DNA of 64,000 nucleotides. Origin: Bacillota bacterium. GTDB taxonomy: Bacteria > Bacillota > Clostridia > Peptostreptococcales > Anaerovoracaceae. The notes beneath the pieces are model-generated. The model did no database searches. It was not told the DNA's origin and was given only the letters and a program-made list of their open reading frames with translations. The stretch covers positions 62,001-126,000 of the forward strand of contig JAETTD010000003.1 of the NCBI GenBank assembly GCA_021769295.1. Direction: 5' to 3'. The position numbers were made by a program, and so were the translations under genes. Positions 26,252-36,259 of this stretch are shown here, piece after piece; positions within the stretch are counted from its first letter, which is position 1, and each line of letters begins with the position of its first letter.

Positions 26252-29200
26252 TTATTTTTTAAAATACGATACGGCAGATTCGAACATTTTCATATCAAAC
26301 TCTCCCGGAACGTTTTTATATAATCCTTTTCCTATTCTTTCGGAATGTCCCATCTTGCCGAGAACCCTTCCGTCAGGCGAAATTATGCCTTCAACCGCCC
26401 AATCTGAACCGTTAGGATTAAACTGAATGTCGTTGGTCGCATTGCCATCCATATCGACATACTGGGTTATTATCTGTCCCTTTGAGGCCATGCTCTCAAG
26501 GAGCTGTGATGAGGCGATAAATCTTCCCTCTCCATGGGAAATCGGCACTGTGTAAACGTCTCCCACCGATGTATTTGCAAGCCAAGGCGAATTGTTTGAT
26601 GCAATTCTTATTCTGACCAGTTTTGACTGGTGGCGTGAAATCTTGTTATATGTCAGAGTAGGGCATGTTTCGTCGGTATCCATAATTTTGCCGTAAGGCA
26701 CCAGTCCCAGCTTTATCAGCGCCTGGAATCCGTTGCAGATTCCGGCCATGAGGCCGTCTCTGCTTTCAAGCAAATCGGTAACTGCTTCTTTTATCTCTTC
26801 GTTTCTGAAGAATGCGGTAATAAACTTGCCTGAACCGTCAGGTTCATCTCCGCCGGAGAAGCCTCCCGGTATGAATATCATCTGGCTGTTTCTCACATTT
26901 GATGCAAAGTCTGAAATTGATTTTGCAACATTGGCGGAAGTCATGTTATTTATGACAAAGATTTCAGGTTCTGCGCCTGCTCTTGCAAAAGCCTTGGCGG
27001 TATCGTATTCGCAGTTGGTTCCCGGGAATACAGGAATCAATACTTTCGGCACCGGATTTTTGACCGATGCTCCAAACACTCTCTCCGATTCAAAGGAAAG
27101 GGTCTTCGGCTTATCTTCATCCGTCTTGATGTTGCAAGGATATACAGGCTCCAGCTTGTCTTCATATATTTTGCATAATTCCTTCAAATCCAATTCTTCG
27201 CCGCATCTTGACAGGGCAAATTTTTCCGTGGTCTCACCTATGAGCTGACCGCAGCCGATTTCAGAATCTGCTTCCACTATAAAGCATCCGTAATTATAAT
27301 CGAAGATGTCCTCCAAAGTCAACGCGTCATTGAAAGCGAAACCTATGCCGTTACCCATAGACATCTTGAGTATTGCCTCGGCAACGCCGCCCATTGCAGG
27401 AGTGTAGCACGCTTTTACGGTTCCTTTTCTCATCAAATCGGTAACCTGTCCGTAAATTTCCTTGAGGGATTGTCCCGTAGGAAGCCCCTTATCGTTGAGT
27501 TCAGGTTTGATGAGGTATACTTTGTGTCCCGCTTCTTTGAACTCAGGCGAAATTATGTTGTCAATATTATCAGTAGTCACCGCAAAGGAAACCAGCGTAG
27601 GCGGTACATGCAGGTTTTCAAAGGTTCCGCTCATGGAATCCTTTCCGCCGATTGAGCCGACTTCAAGTTCAAGCTGAGCATCCAGTGCGCCCAGTAGGGC
27701 TGCAAAAGGTTTGCCCCACTTTTTGGAATCGCTTCCCAGCTTTTCAAAATATTCCTGGAAGGAAAGATATACATCCTCAAAGGCTGCGCCTTCTGCAATC
27801 AGCTTTGATACGGATTCAACCACTGCCAGATATGCTCCGTGGTACGGGCTCTTTTCCATGATAAACGGATTGTAGCCCCATGCCATAAGGCTGCAAGTCT
27901 TGGTATCCTTCTTTTCAACGGAAACTTTATTTACCATTGCCTGAATCGGAGTTCTCTGATATTTGCCTCCGAACGGCATGAGTACCGTTCCTGCTCCTAT
28001 GGTAGAGTCAAATCTCTCGGACAGGCCTCTCTTGGAGCAAACGTTCAGGTCTCCCGCAACTGCCTTGTAATTTTCCGCAAAGGTGCCTGAAACCTTTTTA
28101 TCGTAGCTTTCAGGGGCTGTGGTCTCTACATCTATATGTTTCTCCGCTCCGTTGGAGTCCAGAAATTCTCTGGAAATATTCACTATATTTTTGCCGTTCC
28201 AGTGCATTGAAACTCTCGGCTCTTCCGTAACTTTCGCAACGACAGTGGATTCGAGGTTTTCAGCCTTGGCAAGGGCGCAGAATCTGTCTACGTCTTTTTC
28301 TTCCACAACCACTGCCATTCTCTCCTGAGATTCGCTTATGGCAAGCTCGGTTCCGTCAAGTCCCTCGTACTTTTTAGGCACCTTGTTCAAATCTATTTCG
28401 AGACCGTCGGCCAGTTCGCCTATGGCAACCGACACGCCGCCTGCTCCGAAATCGTTGCAGCGTTTTATGAGTTTGGAAGCCTCCGGATTTCTGAAAAGCC
28501 TCTGGAGCTTTCTTTCCTCGGGAGCGTTGCCCTTTTGAACCTCTGCGCCGCAGCTTTCCAGGGATGAAAGGTCATGGGATTTGGAAGAACCTGTAGCTCC
28601 TCCGCAGCCGTCTCTTCCCGTTTTGCCTCCCAGCAGAATTACTCTGTCGCCGGGAACGGGAACTTCTCTGACAACGTTTTCCGCAGGAGCCGCCGCTATT
28701 ACGGCGCCTATTTCCATTCTTTTAGCCACATAGCCCGGATGGTATATTTCGTCAACCTGTCCGGTGGCAAGGCCTATCTGGTTTCCGTAGGAACTGTATC
28801 CCGCAGCTGCCGTGGTGACAAGCTTACGCTGAGGCAGTTTGCCCGGAATGGTCTCTGAAACCGGAACCAACGGGTCCCCTGCCCCCGTGAGACGCATAGC
28901 CGCATACACATAGCTTCTGCCCGAAAGCGGGTCTCTTATGGCTCCTCCCACGCAGGTTGCCGCACCTCCGAAAGGTTCGATTTCGGTAGGGTGATTGTGG
29001 GTTTCGTTTTTGAAAAGCAAAAGCCAGTCTTCTTCTTTTCCTTCCACGTCCACCTTTATTTTAACCGTGCAGGCGTTGATTTCTTCCGATTCGTCAAGCT
29101 TGCTCAGCTTACCTTCTTTTTTAAGGTGCTTTACGGCTATGGTGCCTATATCCATAAGGGTTACAGGCTTGGTTCTGCCCAGAGATTTTCTGAGCTCCAT

Positions 29201-29941
29201 ATATCTGTCATAGGCAGCCTGAAGGGTTTCATCCTCAAATTTTACGCTGTCTATGGTTGTGTTAAAGGTGGTGTGGCGGCAGTGGTCAGACCAGTAGGTA
29301 TCTATCATCTTGATTTCCGTAACGGTAGGATTTCTGTCCTCCTTTTGGAAATACTCACGGCAGAATTTTATATCCGCCAAATCCATGGCCAAGCCTCTGT
29401 CCGCTATGAACTTCTCAAGCTGCTCATCTGTAAATTCCGTAAAACCGTCGATGGTTTCGACTTCTGTAGGGATTTCATACTCTGCAGCGAGGGTCTTTGG
29501 CAAATCCATAGATGCCTCTCTTGCCTCTACTGCGTTTATAACGTACTTTTTGACAGCTTCCACATCCCTTTCATCAATCTTTCCGTAAAGAGCGTATACC
29601 TTGGCGGTCTTTACTGTAGGTCTTTCACCCCTTGATATTATCTGAATACATTCTGCCGCAGAGGATGCTCTCTGGTCAAACTGACCCGGCAGATATTCCA
29701 CCGCAAAGATGTAATCCGCTTCAGGAAGCTCTGTCGTCACGTTGTCAAGCTGAGGTTCGGAAAACACCGTATTTACCGCATAATCAAACAAGTCCTCGGC
29801 TATGTCGTCCGCATCGTATCTGTTAAATATACGCACCTTTTCTACGCCTTTTATTTGCAGCAGTTCGTTTATGTCATTTTTCAGTGCCCGGGCTTCGTTG
29901 TCAAGACCCGGCTTCTTTTCTACGAAAATTCTAAAAACCAT
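26252..29941 (-). CDS. purL: Phosphoribosylformylglycinamidine synthase, single-chain PurL
   Basis: Large FGAM synthase of 1229 residues that converts FGAR, glutamine and ATP to FGAM (step 4 of purine synthesis). The order is an N-terminal PurS-like part, two AIR-synthase-like ATP-binding halves (for example KNETHNHPTEIEPFGGAATCVGG near residue 310), and a C-terminal class I glutamine amidotransferase with GICNGFQALIKLG (nucleophile Cys near residue 1065) and a His-Glu pair in MGHSERIGKG near residue 1195. It thus resembles the fused proteobacterial form rather than the split PurS/Q/L seen in Bacillus. The gap to purD is 3 bp. Confidence 0.96.
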   Translation of the reverse strand: MVFRIFVEKKPGLDNEARALKNDINELLQIKGVEKVRIFNRYDADDIAEDLFDYAVNTVFSEPQLDNVTTELPEADYIFAVEYLPGQFDQRASSAAECIQIISRGERPTVKTAKVYALYGKIDERDVEAVKKYVINAVEAREASMDLPKTLAAEYEIPTEVETIDGFTEFTDEQLEKFIADRGLAMDLADIKFCREYFQKEDRNPTVTEIKMIDTYWSDHCRHTTFNTTIDSVKFEDETLQAAYDRYMELRKSLGRTKPVTLMDIGTIAVKHLKKEGKLSKLDESEEINACTVKIKVDVEGKEEDWLLLFKNETHNHPTEIEPFGGAATCVGGAIRDPLSGRSYVYAAMRLTGAGDPLVPVSETIPGKLPQRKLVTTAAAGYSSYGNQIGLATGQVDEIYHPGYVAKRMEIGAVIAAAPAENVVREVPVPGDRVILLGGKTGRDGCGGATGSSKSHDLSSLESCGAEVQKGNAPEERKLQRLFRNPEASKLIKRCNDFGAGGVSVAIGELADGLEIDLNKVPKKYEGLDGTELAISESQERMAVVVEEKDVDRFCALAKAENLESTVVAKVTEEPRVSMHWNGKNIVNISREFLDSNGAEKHIDVETTAPESYDKKVSGTFAENYKAVAGDLNVCSKRGLSERFDSTIGAGTVLMPFGGKYQRTPIQAMVNKVSVEKKDTKTCSLMAWGYNPFIMEKSPYHGAYLAVVESVSKLIAEGAAFEDVYLSFQEYFEKLGSDSKKWGKPFAALLGALDAQLELEVGSIGGKDSMSGTFENLHVPPTLVSFAVTTDNIDNIISPEFKEAGHKVYLIKPELNDKGLPTGQSLKEIYGQVTDLMRKGTVKACYTPAMGGVAEAILKMSMGNGIGFAFNDALTLEDIFDYNYGCFIVEADSEIGCGQLIGETTEKFALSRCGEELDLKELCKIYEDKLEPVYPCNIKTDEDKPKTLSFESERVFGASVKNPVPKVLIPVFPGTNCEYDTAKAFARAGAEPEIFVINNMTSANVAKSISDFASNVRNSQMIFIPGGFSGGDEPDGSGKFITAFFRNEEIKEAVTDLLESRDGLMAGICNGFQALIKLGLVPYGKIMDTDETCPTLTYNKISRHQSKLVRIRIASNNSPWLANTSVGDVYTVPISHGEGRFIASSQLLESMASKGQIITQYVDMDGNATNDIQFNPNGSDWAVEGIISPDGRVLGKMGHSERIGKGLYKNVPGEFDMKMFESAVSYFKK

Positions 29942-29944
29942 GCT

Positions 29945-31207
29945 CTACTTCCTTTCTGCCATAAGGGCACGTTTTCCTATATCTTTTCTGTAATATGCAT
30001 TATCGAAACTTACCGTCTTTACGGTCTCGTAAGCCTTGTTTATGGCTTCTTCCAAGGTTTTACCCATTTCGGTCACGCCGAGGACTCTTCCGCCTCCCGT
30101 AATTAGCTTACCCTCTTTAAGCTTGGCGCCGGCCACATATATGTTCTTATCGGCAGGCATGGTTATTTCAAAGCCGGTCTCGTACTTCTGCGGATAACCT
30201 TCAGACGCCATAACCACGCAGGCTGCGCTCTTTTCCGAAAATCTGACTTCCGCCTTATCCAGCTCTTGGTCATAAATTTTAAGCATTATGTCAAGCAGAT
30301 CGCTTTCAAGAAGAGGGAGCACCACCTGAGTTTCGGGGTCGCCGAAACGGCAGTTGTACTCGATGACCTTAGGTCCCTTTTCCGTCAGCATGAGACCGAA
30401 ATACAGGCATCCGGAGAAGCTTCTGCCTTCTTTGTTCATAGCCTCGACGGTGGGCTTGAATATGGTCTCCATACACTCCTTGGAAATTTCATCGGTGTAA
30501 TACGGGTTAGGAGCTACAGTTCCCATACCGCCTGTGTTCAGACCTTTATCGCCGTCCAGCGCACGCTTATGGTCCATGGAAGAAACCATAGGCACTATGG
30601 TTTTTCCGTCCGTAAAGGAGAGCACCGAAACTTCAGGGCCTGTCAGAAATTCTTCTATTACCACCTTGTTTCCGCTGTCGCCGAAAACCTTATCTCCCAT
30701 GATAGTTACTACCGCGTCTTTGGCAGCTTCACGTGTTTCGGCAATTATTACGCCTTTTCCGAGAGCCAGGCCGTCAGCCTTTACCACCACCGGAATCGGG
30801 CAGCTTTCAACATGGGCGAGAGCCTCTTCCATGTCGCTGAAAGTCTCATATGATGCCGTCGGAATGTTGTATTTTTTCATCAAATCCTTTGAAAAAGCCT
30901 TGCTTCCTTCTATTATGGCAGCTTTCTTATCAGGCCCGAATGTCTTTATACCCTTGGCTTTAAGCGCGTCTACAGCCCCTAAAACGAGGGGGTCATCAGG
31001 AGCTACCACTGCAAAATCTATGGCTTTTTCAACAGCAAAATCCACTATCTTGTCTATATCCTTTGCCCCGATGTCAACGCATGTGGCATCCGCTGCGATG
31101 CCGCCGTTGCCCGGAAGGGCAAAGATTTCTTCAACTTTTCCGTTTTCTTTTATCTTTTTGATGATGGCATGCTCTCTGCCGCCGCCACCTACTACCATTA
31201 CTTTCAT
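29945..31207 (-). CDS. purD: Phosphoribosylamine-glycine ligase
   Basis: ATP-grasp enzyme joining glycine to phosphoribosylamine (step 2 of purine synthesis), 420 residues. Typical features are VVGGGGREHAIIKKI at the N-terminus, APDDPLVLGAVDALKAKGI, VVKADGLALGKGVIIA near residue 140, GGMGTVAPNPYYTDEI near residue 225, and EYNCRFGDPETQVVLPLL near residue 283. GGAGG precedes the ATG. It sits between purH' and purL with short gaps. Confidence 0.97.
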   Translation of the reverse strand: MKVMVVGGGGREHAIIKKIKENGKVEEIFALPGNGGIAADATCVDIGAKDIDKIVDFAVEKAIDFAVVAPDDPLVLGAVDALKAKGIKTFGPDKKAAIIEGSKAFSKDLMKKYNIPTASYETFSDMEEALAHVESCPIPVVVKADGLALGKGVIIAETREAAKDAVVTIMGDKVFGDSGNKVVIEEFLTGPEVSVLSFTDGKTIVPMVSSMDHKRALDGDKGLNTGGMGTVAPNPYYTDEISKECMETIFKPTVEAMNKEGRSFSGCLYFGLMLTEKGPKVIEYNCRFGDPETQVVLPLLESDLLDIMLKIYDQELDKAEVRFSEKSAACVVMASEGYPQKYETGFEITMPADKNIYVAGAKLKEGKLITGGGRVLGVTEMGKTLEEAINKAYETVKTVSFDNAYYRKDIGKRALMAERK

Positions 31208-31226
31208 CTTTACCTCCTGACAGCTC

Positions 31227-32411
31227 TTAGTGGTGGAACAATCTCATTCCGGTCATTGCCATGACCATATCGTACCTATTGCAGGTTTCTATAACATTAT
31301 CGTCTCTTATTGAACCGCCGGGCTGAGCAATGTAGGTTACACCGCTCTTGGCTGCTCTTTCGATGTTGTCTCCGAATGGGAAGAAAGCATCGGAGCCCAG
31401 GCATACGCCCTTGAGGCTTGCCAGATATTCTCTCTGTTCTGCTCTCGGGAACGCTTCCGGCTTTTCGGTAAACAGCTGCTGCCATTTGCCCTCTCCTATG
31501 ACGTCCTCGTAGTCTTCCGAAAGATATACGTCTATGGCGTTGTCTCTGTCAGGACGTCTCACCTCGTCTTTAAAAGGCAGGTTGAGCACCTTGTCGTGCT
31601 GGCGCAGATGCCACTTGTCAGCCTTTTCTCCTGCCAGTCTGGTGCAGTGAATTCTGGACTGCTGTCCCGCACCGACGCCTATGGTCTGTCCGTTCTCCGC
31701 ATAGCACACGGAGTTGGACTGGGTATATTTAAGCGTAATCAGGGCGATTATCAAGTCTCTCTTTGCTTCCTCTGTCATCTGCTTGTTGTCCGTTACGATT
31801 TCTCCAAGCAAATCTTTATCTATCTTAAAGTCATTGCGCTTCTGCTCAAAGGTTATTCCGTAAACCTGTTTATGCTCTATGGCATCAGGCACATATTCGG
31901 TATTTATTTTGATTATGTTGTAGTTGCCCTTTTTCTTGCCCTTAAGAATTTCGAGAGCTTCTTCGTCATAATCGGGAGCAATTATTCCGTCGGAAACTTC
32001 CCTTGCTATGAGCTGTGCGCAAGTCACGTCGCACTTATCTGAAAGGGCTATCCAGTCTCCGAAAGAACTCATCCTGTCGGTTCCTCTCGCTCTGGCATAG
32101 GCCGTCGCTATAGGCGAATCGTCAAGCCCTTCTATATCGTCTGCAAAAAATGCCTTTTTCTGCTTTTCGCTCATAGGTATGCCTACCGCAGCTGAGGTTG
32201 GGCTCACATGCTTAAAGGATGTGGCCGCACACATGCCGAGGGCTTCTTTTATCTCCTTTACAAGCTGCCAGCTGTTCATGGCATCCAAAAGGTTTATGTA
32301 TCCCGGTCTGCCGTTTAATATTTCAATGGGCAAATCGCTGCCGTCCTCCATGAAAACCTTTGCGGGTTTCTGGTTGGGATTGCATCCGTATTTCAATTCG
32401 TATTCTTTCAT
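31227..32411 (-). CDS. purH: AICAR formyltransferase (PurH C-terminal domain only)
   Basis: AICAR transformylase domain as a stand-alone protein of about 394 residues. It formylates AICAR from 10-formyl-THF to give FAICAR. Catalytic Lys-His lies in SFKHVSPTSAAVG near residue 66. It also shows YGCNPNQKPAKVF at the start, GVGAGQQSRIHCTRLAGEKA near residue 245 and FPFGDNIERAAKSGVTYIAQPGGSIRDD near residue 338. The usual N-terminal IMP cyclohydrolase domain of bifunctional PurH is absent. I chose the ATG at 32411 with AGAGGAA upstream, although an open frame continues through the end of the upstream gene. The missing closure step is supplied by the adjacent PurO-like gene. Confidence 0.92.
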   Translation of the reverse strand: MKEYELKYGCNPNQKPAKVFMEDGSDLPIEILNGRPGYINLLDAMNSWQLVKEIKEALGMCAATSFKHVSPTSAAVGIPMSEKQKKAFFADDIEGLDDSPIATAYARARGTDRMSSFGDWIALSDKCDVTCAQLIAREVSDGIIAPDYDEEALEILKGKKKGNYNIIKINTEYVPDAIEHKQVYGITFEQKRNDFKIDKDLLGEIVTDNKQMTEEAKRDLIIALITLKYTQSNSVCYAENGQTIGVGAGQQSRIHCTRLAGEKADKWHLRQHDKVLNLPFKDEVRRPDRDNAIDVYLSEDYEDVIGEGKWQQLFTEKPEAFPRAEQREYLASLKGVCLGSDAFFPFGDNIERAAKSGVTYIAQPGGSIRDDNVIETCNRYDMVMAMTGMRLFHH

Positions 32412-32425
32412 AACTGTTCCTCTGA

Positions 32426-33145
32426 TTATCTGTTCTTGTTTATAAGTCTGCTTACGGTTTCTTTTGTTTTTAAATCTATATATCTCACATATATTGAAAT
32501 CTTGTTTTCTTCGTTGAGGTTTTCCCATATATCTTTTAAGAATTCATCCTGCGAATCAGGCACCGCTATTCTGCGTGGCTCCCCTTGGAAGGTCGGCAGC
32601 GGATTGCCGTCATGTTCGTATGTGTGGATAAAATGTCCCAGCCCGCTCATTGCCGGATAGGAATAGGTATATCTGGCGCATCCCGTTCCTTTTTCGTCCA
32701 CGCTTTTCAATATGCTCATTTCATAGGAAAAGTCATCTTCGCCCAAGGTCAGCATTGCGCTGATTCTCGGCGTAAAGTTGGGAGCGTCCGGCTCGAATTC
32801 TCTGGTTTCAAGGGCTTCTTTGAAAGATTTTCCGGCGCTTACATAGTCGTATATGGTATCGGTCTGGTCGCCATTGGTTACGATTACTTTATTCTCAAAA
32901 ACTCTCACCGGAGAATAGATGATGAGTGAAGGGTCTTCAACCTTTGACTCATCGAAAGGATAGATGACCACATCGCTTCCTTCTTCCTTAAAAACTCTGT
33001 TTCTTGAGTTTTCACTTCTTCCCATTATGAAATACGCTATAGCGGCCTTGGTGCCGTCTGCCGTTCTGCCTACTGCGATTCCTCTTCCTGCGTATGAATT
33101 GTTACATACGGTTTCTCCCATGGTCTTGGAAACATATATGTTCAT
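32426..33145 (-). CDS. purO: IMP cyclohydrolase, PurO-like
   Basis: A 239-residue protein of the archaeal-type IMP cyclohydrolase family (PurO, IMP_cyclohyd). It would close FAICAR to IMP, the last step of purine synthesis. Visible features: NNSYAGRGIAVGRTADG near residue 15, AYFIMGRSENSRNRVF near residue 36, DAPNFTPRISAMLTLG near residue 118, and CARYTYSYPAMSGLGHFIHTY near residue 155. It lies 14 bp upstream of the AICAR formyltransferase gene, which lacks its own cyclohydrolase domain. That pairing is strong functional evidence. By sequence alone the family call is by recognition of motifs. Confidence 0.85.
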   Translation of the reverse strand: MNIYVSKTMGETVCNNSYAGRGIAVGRTADGTKAAIAYFIMGRSENSRNRVFKEEGSDVVIYPFDESKVEDPSLIIYSPVRVFENKVIVTNGDQTDTIYDYVSAGKSFKEALETREFEPDAPNFTPRISAMLTLGEDDFSYEMSILKSVDEKGTGCARYTYSYPAMSGLGHFIHTYEHDGNPLPTFQGEPRRIAVPDSQDEFLKDIWENLNEENKISIYVRYIDLKTKETVSRLINKNR

Positions 33146-33146
33146 C

Positions 33147-33755
33147 TCATCTACCTCCGATTATACTTTTGCATATCTTCTGGGTTGCCTGAGGCAGTAT
33201 TATCCATTCTGCCTCTTCCATAACTCTTTTCTGTAAAATCTCAGGAGTATCTCCTTCCTCAACGGCAACGGCCTTCTGCATTATTATCCGGCCTCCGTCG
33301 GGGATTTCATTTACAAAGTGGACCGTGGCTCCCGTAACTTTAACTCCGTACTCGAGAGCCGCCTCATGCACGTGAAGTCCATAAAATCCCTTTCCGCAAA
33401 AAGACGGTATAAGGGACGGATGTATATTGATTATTCTGTTTTTATATTTGTCCGTAAAATTGCCGCTTAGTATGCTCATAAAGCCTGCCATTACGACCAA
33501 GTCTATCCGGTTTTCCACGAGCAGGCTGTGGAGCTTGTCTTCAAATTCTTCCTGAGACTTGCACTCTTTTCTGAGCACCACGGCAGTATCTATGTTGTGT
33601 TTTGAAGCTCTTTCAAGAGCATAAGCGTCCTTTCGGTTTGAAATCACCAGTGTAATCTCGCCGTCCTTTATGATGCCTTTGTTCTGTGCATCTATGAGCG
33701 CCTGAAGATTGGTTCCTCCTCCGGAAACGAGAACCGCTATTTTGGCTTTTAGCAT
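33147..33755 (-). CDS. purN: Phosphoribosylglycinamide formyltransferase
   Basis: GAR transformylase of 202 residues using 10-formyl-THF (step 3 of purine synthesis). Visible: [15 protein letters not shown] near residue 10, [29 protein letters not shown] near residue 103 with the catalytic Asn and His, and [18 protein letters not shown] near residue 137 with the catalytic Asp. It overlaps the purM end by 7 bp and precedes purO by one base. Confidence 0.96.
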   Translation of the reverse strand: MLKAKIAVLVSGGGTNLQALIDAQNKGIIKDGEITLVISNRKDAYALERASKHNIDTAVVLRKECKSQEEFEDKLHSLLVENRIDLVVMAGFMSILSGNFTDKYKNRIINIHPSLIPSFCGKGFYGLHVHEAALEYGVKVTGATVHFVNEIPDGGRIIMQKAVAVEEGDTPEILQKRVMEEAEWIILPQATQKICKSIIGGR

Positions 33756-34792
33756 ATTATCACCTTTTCGTCTGCTTTGATGATTTCTCCGATAACGTAA
33801 GCGTCTTCTCCTGCCTCTTTTAAAATTTCGAGAGCCTTATCCGCTTCTTCTCTGCTTACTACCACGCTCATTCCAACTCCCATGTTGAAGGTGTTGAACA
33901 TGTCGTGTTCCGGTATATTTCCCTGTTCTGCCAGAAGTTTGAATACAGGCAGAATCTTCAGCGAAGATTTATCTATTTTAGCGCAGAATCCGTCAGGAAT
34001 GCTTCTCGGAATGTTTTCGTAGAAGCCGCCGCCCGTTATATGTGATACGGCCTTGACCTCAACGGATTTAAACAGTTCCAACATAGGTTTAACATATATC
34101 TTTGTCGGTGTCAAAAGGGTGTCTCCCAGCGATGCTCCGCCCAAGGCTTCCACAGGCGCCTTAAGGTCGACATTTTCAACGTCAAACACTTTTCTTACAA
34201 GGGAGAATCCGTTGGAGTGCACTCCGCTGGAAGCAAGGCCTATGATAACGTCGCCTTCCTTTACCTTTGTCTTGTCAAGAACCTTGGCCTTGTCTACAGC
34301 TCCTACGCTGAAACCTGCCAGGTCGTATTCGTCCTCACTGTAGAATCCGGGCATTTCGGCCGTTTCTCCTCCTATGAGCTCACAGCCCGACTGCACGCAG
34401 CCCTCTGCGATTCCCGAAACTATTTCTGCAATCTTTTCCGGATAGTTTTTGCCGCATGCTATATAATCAAGGAAGAAAAGCGGTTTTGCTCCGCAGCAGA
34501 TTATATCGTTTACACACATGGCCACACAGTCTATACCTACAGTATCGTGCTTATCCATGAGAAATGCCAGTTTAAGCTTGGTTCCCACTCCGTCGGTACC
34601 GCTGACCAGCACCGGATTTTTCATATCCGTAATATCAAGTTCAAAGAGTCCGCCAAATCCGCCTATATCCGAACTTTTGCCATTTACCATTGTCCTTGCA
34701 ATGTGCTGCTTCATAAGTTCAACGGCCTTATAACCGGCAGTAATGTCAACTCCCGCTGCTGCATAGCTGTCTGATTTTGATTTGGTATTCAT
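33749..34792 (-). CDS. purM: Phosphoribosylformylglycinamidine cyclo-ligase
   Basis: AIR synthetase of 347 residues, closing the imidazole ring with ATP (step 5). N-terminal [45 protein letters not shown] near residue 60 and [29 protein letters not shown] near residue 85 are strongly conserved. [16 protein letters not shown] near residue 248 is also typical. The gap from purF is 6 bp. Confidence 0.97.
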   Translation of the reverse strand: MNTKSKSDSYAAAGVDITAGYKAVELMKQHIARTMVNGKSSDIGGFGGLFELDITDMKNPVLVSGTDGVGTKLKLAFLMDKHDTVGIDCVAMCVNDIICCGAKPLFFLDYIACGKNYPEKIAEIVSGIAEGCVQSGCELIGGETAEMPGFYSEDEYDLAGFSVGAVDKAKVLDKTKVKEGDVIIGLASSGVHSNGFSLVRKVFDVENVDLKAPVEALGGASLGDTLLTPTKIYVKPMLELFKSVEVKAVSHITGGGFYENIPRSIPDGFCAKIDKSSLKILPVFKLLAEQGNIPEHDMFNTFNMGVGMSVVVSREEADKALEILKEAGEDAYVIGEIIKADEKVIIC

Positions 34793-34798
34793 AATTTT

Positions 34799-36223
34799 TT
34801 ATTCCTTTCCGTTCCAACAGTAAGTGCAAAGTTTGCAAGGCTCTATGCCTATGGCCTCGATAATTCCGTCCAGCGACTGGAATTCCAGCGAATCGAACTG
34901 GAATTTTTCGCATATGGCATTTCTGAGAGCCTGTCCTCTTTCGGTTTTAAAATTGCTGTATTCATCAGCGTATTTTAAACCTTCTTCTCCTTCTAACTCT
35001 ACTATAACACGTCTTGCAATAAGTTCCATCTCATTTTTTGCAGAAGAGAAATTTAAATATTTGCATCCGTACATTATAGGAGGGCATGCGGAACGCATGT
35101 GGACTGCCTTTGCCCCGTTTTCGTAGAGGAAATCCACCGTTTCTTTAAGCTGGGTTCCTCTTACTATGGAATCGTCCACGAACAGCAGATTTTTATCCTG
35201 TATCAGCTCATGAACAGGTATCTGCTTCATCTTTGCCACTTTGTTACGTTCTTTTTGATTTGCCGGCATAAAGCTTCTCGGCCATGTCGGCGTGTATTTG
35301 ATAAAAGGCCGGGCAAACTGTATGTGCCTTTCGTTGGCATATCCTATGGCATGGGGCGTTCCCGAGTCAGGAACTCCGCATACATAATCTATGTTCTCTG
35401 CCTTTTTGCTTTCCATATCGTTTCGTGCCATTATCCTTCCGTTGCGATAGCGCATAACCTCTACGTTTACACCTTCGTAATTGGAATTGGGATAGCCGTA
35501 ATATGACCACAGGAAAGCGCAGATTTTCATCTCATCTCCCGGCGGGCTGAGCTGAGTTATTCCGTCAGGTGTAATCTCCACGATTTCTCCCGGTCCCAGT
35601 TCTCTTTCATCCTCATATCCGAGCTTTTTGTATGCAAAGGATTCAAAGGAAACGCAGTAACCGTCTTCTCCCTTGCCCATAAGCACAGGCAGTCTGCCTA
35701 CCTTGTCACGGGCTGCGATTATTGAGCCGTCATCCTTCAGGATGAGAATAGATGCCGTTCCTTTTACGGAATCCTGTACAAACCTTATGCCTTCGGCAAA
35801 ATCATTTTTCTGGCTTATCATCGCTGCCACCAGCTCCGTAGAATTTATTTTGCCTCCTGTCATGGCATCAAAATGACCGCCGCTGACCGTAAAATATCTT
35901 TCTATAAGCTCCTCGGCGTTATTTATACGTCCTACGATGCATATGGCGTAGGTTCCTAAACTCGACCTTATCAAAAGAGGCTGCGGGTCCGAATCGCTTA
36001 TACATCCGATAGCCGAAGTCCCTTTCATCTCGTCAAATATGTTTTCAAATTTTGTCCTAAAAGGTGAATTTTCTATATTGTGAATTTCTCTTTGAAGTCC
36101 TACCTCTTTGTCATAGGCCGCAAGGCCGCCGCGGCGTGTTCCAAGGTGTGAATGATAATCCACACCGAAGAACACATCCAGCATACAGTCGTTTTTAGAG
36201 GCTACTCCGAAAAAACCGCCCAT
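34799..36223 (-). CDS. purF: Amidophosphoribosyltransferase-like PurF without the N-terminal cysteine
   Basis: PurF family protein of 474 residues for the first committed step, making phosphoribosylamine from PRPP. The phosphoribosyltransferase half is intact, with LLFVDDSIVRGTQLKETV near residue 345 and CGVPDSGTPHAIGYA near residue 287. The N-terminal glutaminase half keeps HLGTRRGGLAAYD near residue 26, but the expected nucleophile cysteine of the CGVFG motif is glycine: the protein starts MGGFFGVAS. A GAGGAGG site confirms the start, and no in-frame cysteine lies just upstream. I recall similar MGGFFG forms in other anaerobes. It may use free ammonia or a partner glutaminase. Confidence 0.9.
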   Translation of the reverse strand: MGGFFGVASKNDCMLDVFFGVDYHSHLGTRRGGLAAYDKEVGLQREIHNIENSPFRTKFENIFDEMKGTSAIGCISDSDPQPLLIRSSLGTYAICIVGRINNAEELIERYFTVSGGHFDAMTGGKINSTELVAAMISQKNDFAEGIRFVQDSVKGTASILILKDDGSIIAARDKVGRLPVLMGKGEDGYCVSFESFAYKKLGYEDERELGPGEIVEITPDGITQLSPPGDEMKICAFLWSYYGYPNSNYEGVNVEVMRYRNGRIMARNDMESKKAENIDYVCGVPDSGTPHAIGYANERHIQFARPFIKYTPTWPRSFMPANQKERNKVAKMKQIPVHELIQDKNLLFVDDSIVRGTQLKETVDFLYENGAKAVHMRSACPPIMYGCKYLNFSSAKNEMELIARRVIVELEGEEGLKYADEYSNFKTERGQALRNAICEKFQFDSLEFQSLDGIIEAIGIEPCKLCTYCWNGKE

Positions 36224-36259
36224 TATATCCTCCTCGTATTTTCTTTACCTTATTTTTAA

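Noticed and set aside
28991-29635. Plus-strand open frame inside purL
   Set aside because: Shadow of the purL reading frame with no ribosome binding site or known motif.
32412-32528. N-terminal extension of the AICAR formyltransferase
   Set aside because: It overlaps the end of the PurO gene, is very basic and lacks family similarity; the ATG at 32411 has a good ribosome binding site.
35900-36240. Earlier start of purF that would restore a cysteine
   Set aside because: A GAGGAGG site lies just before the ATG and the in-frame codons upstream contain no cysteine next to a Gly-Val-Phe-Gly-like motif.
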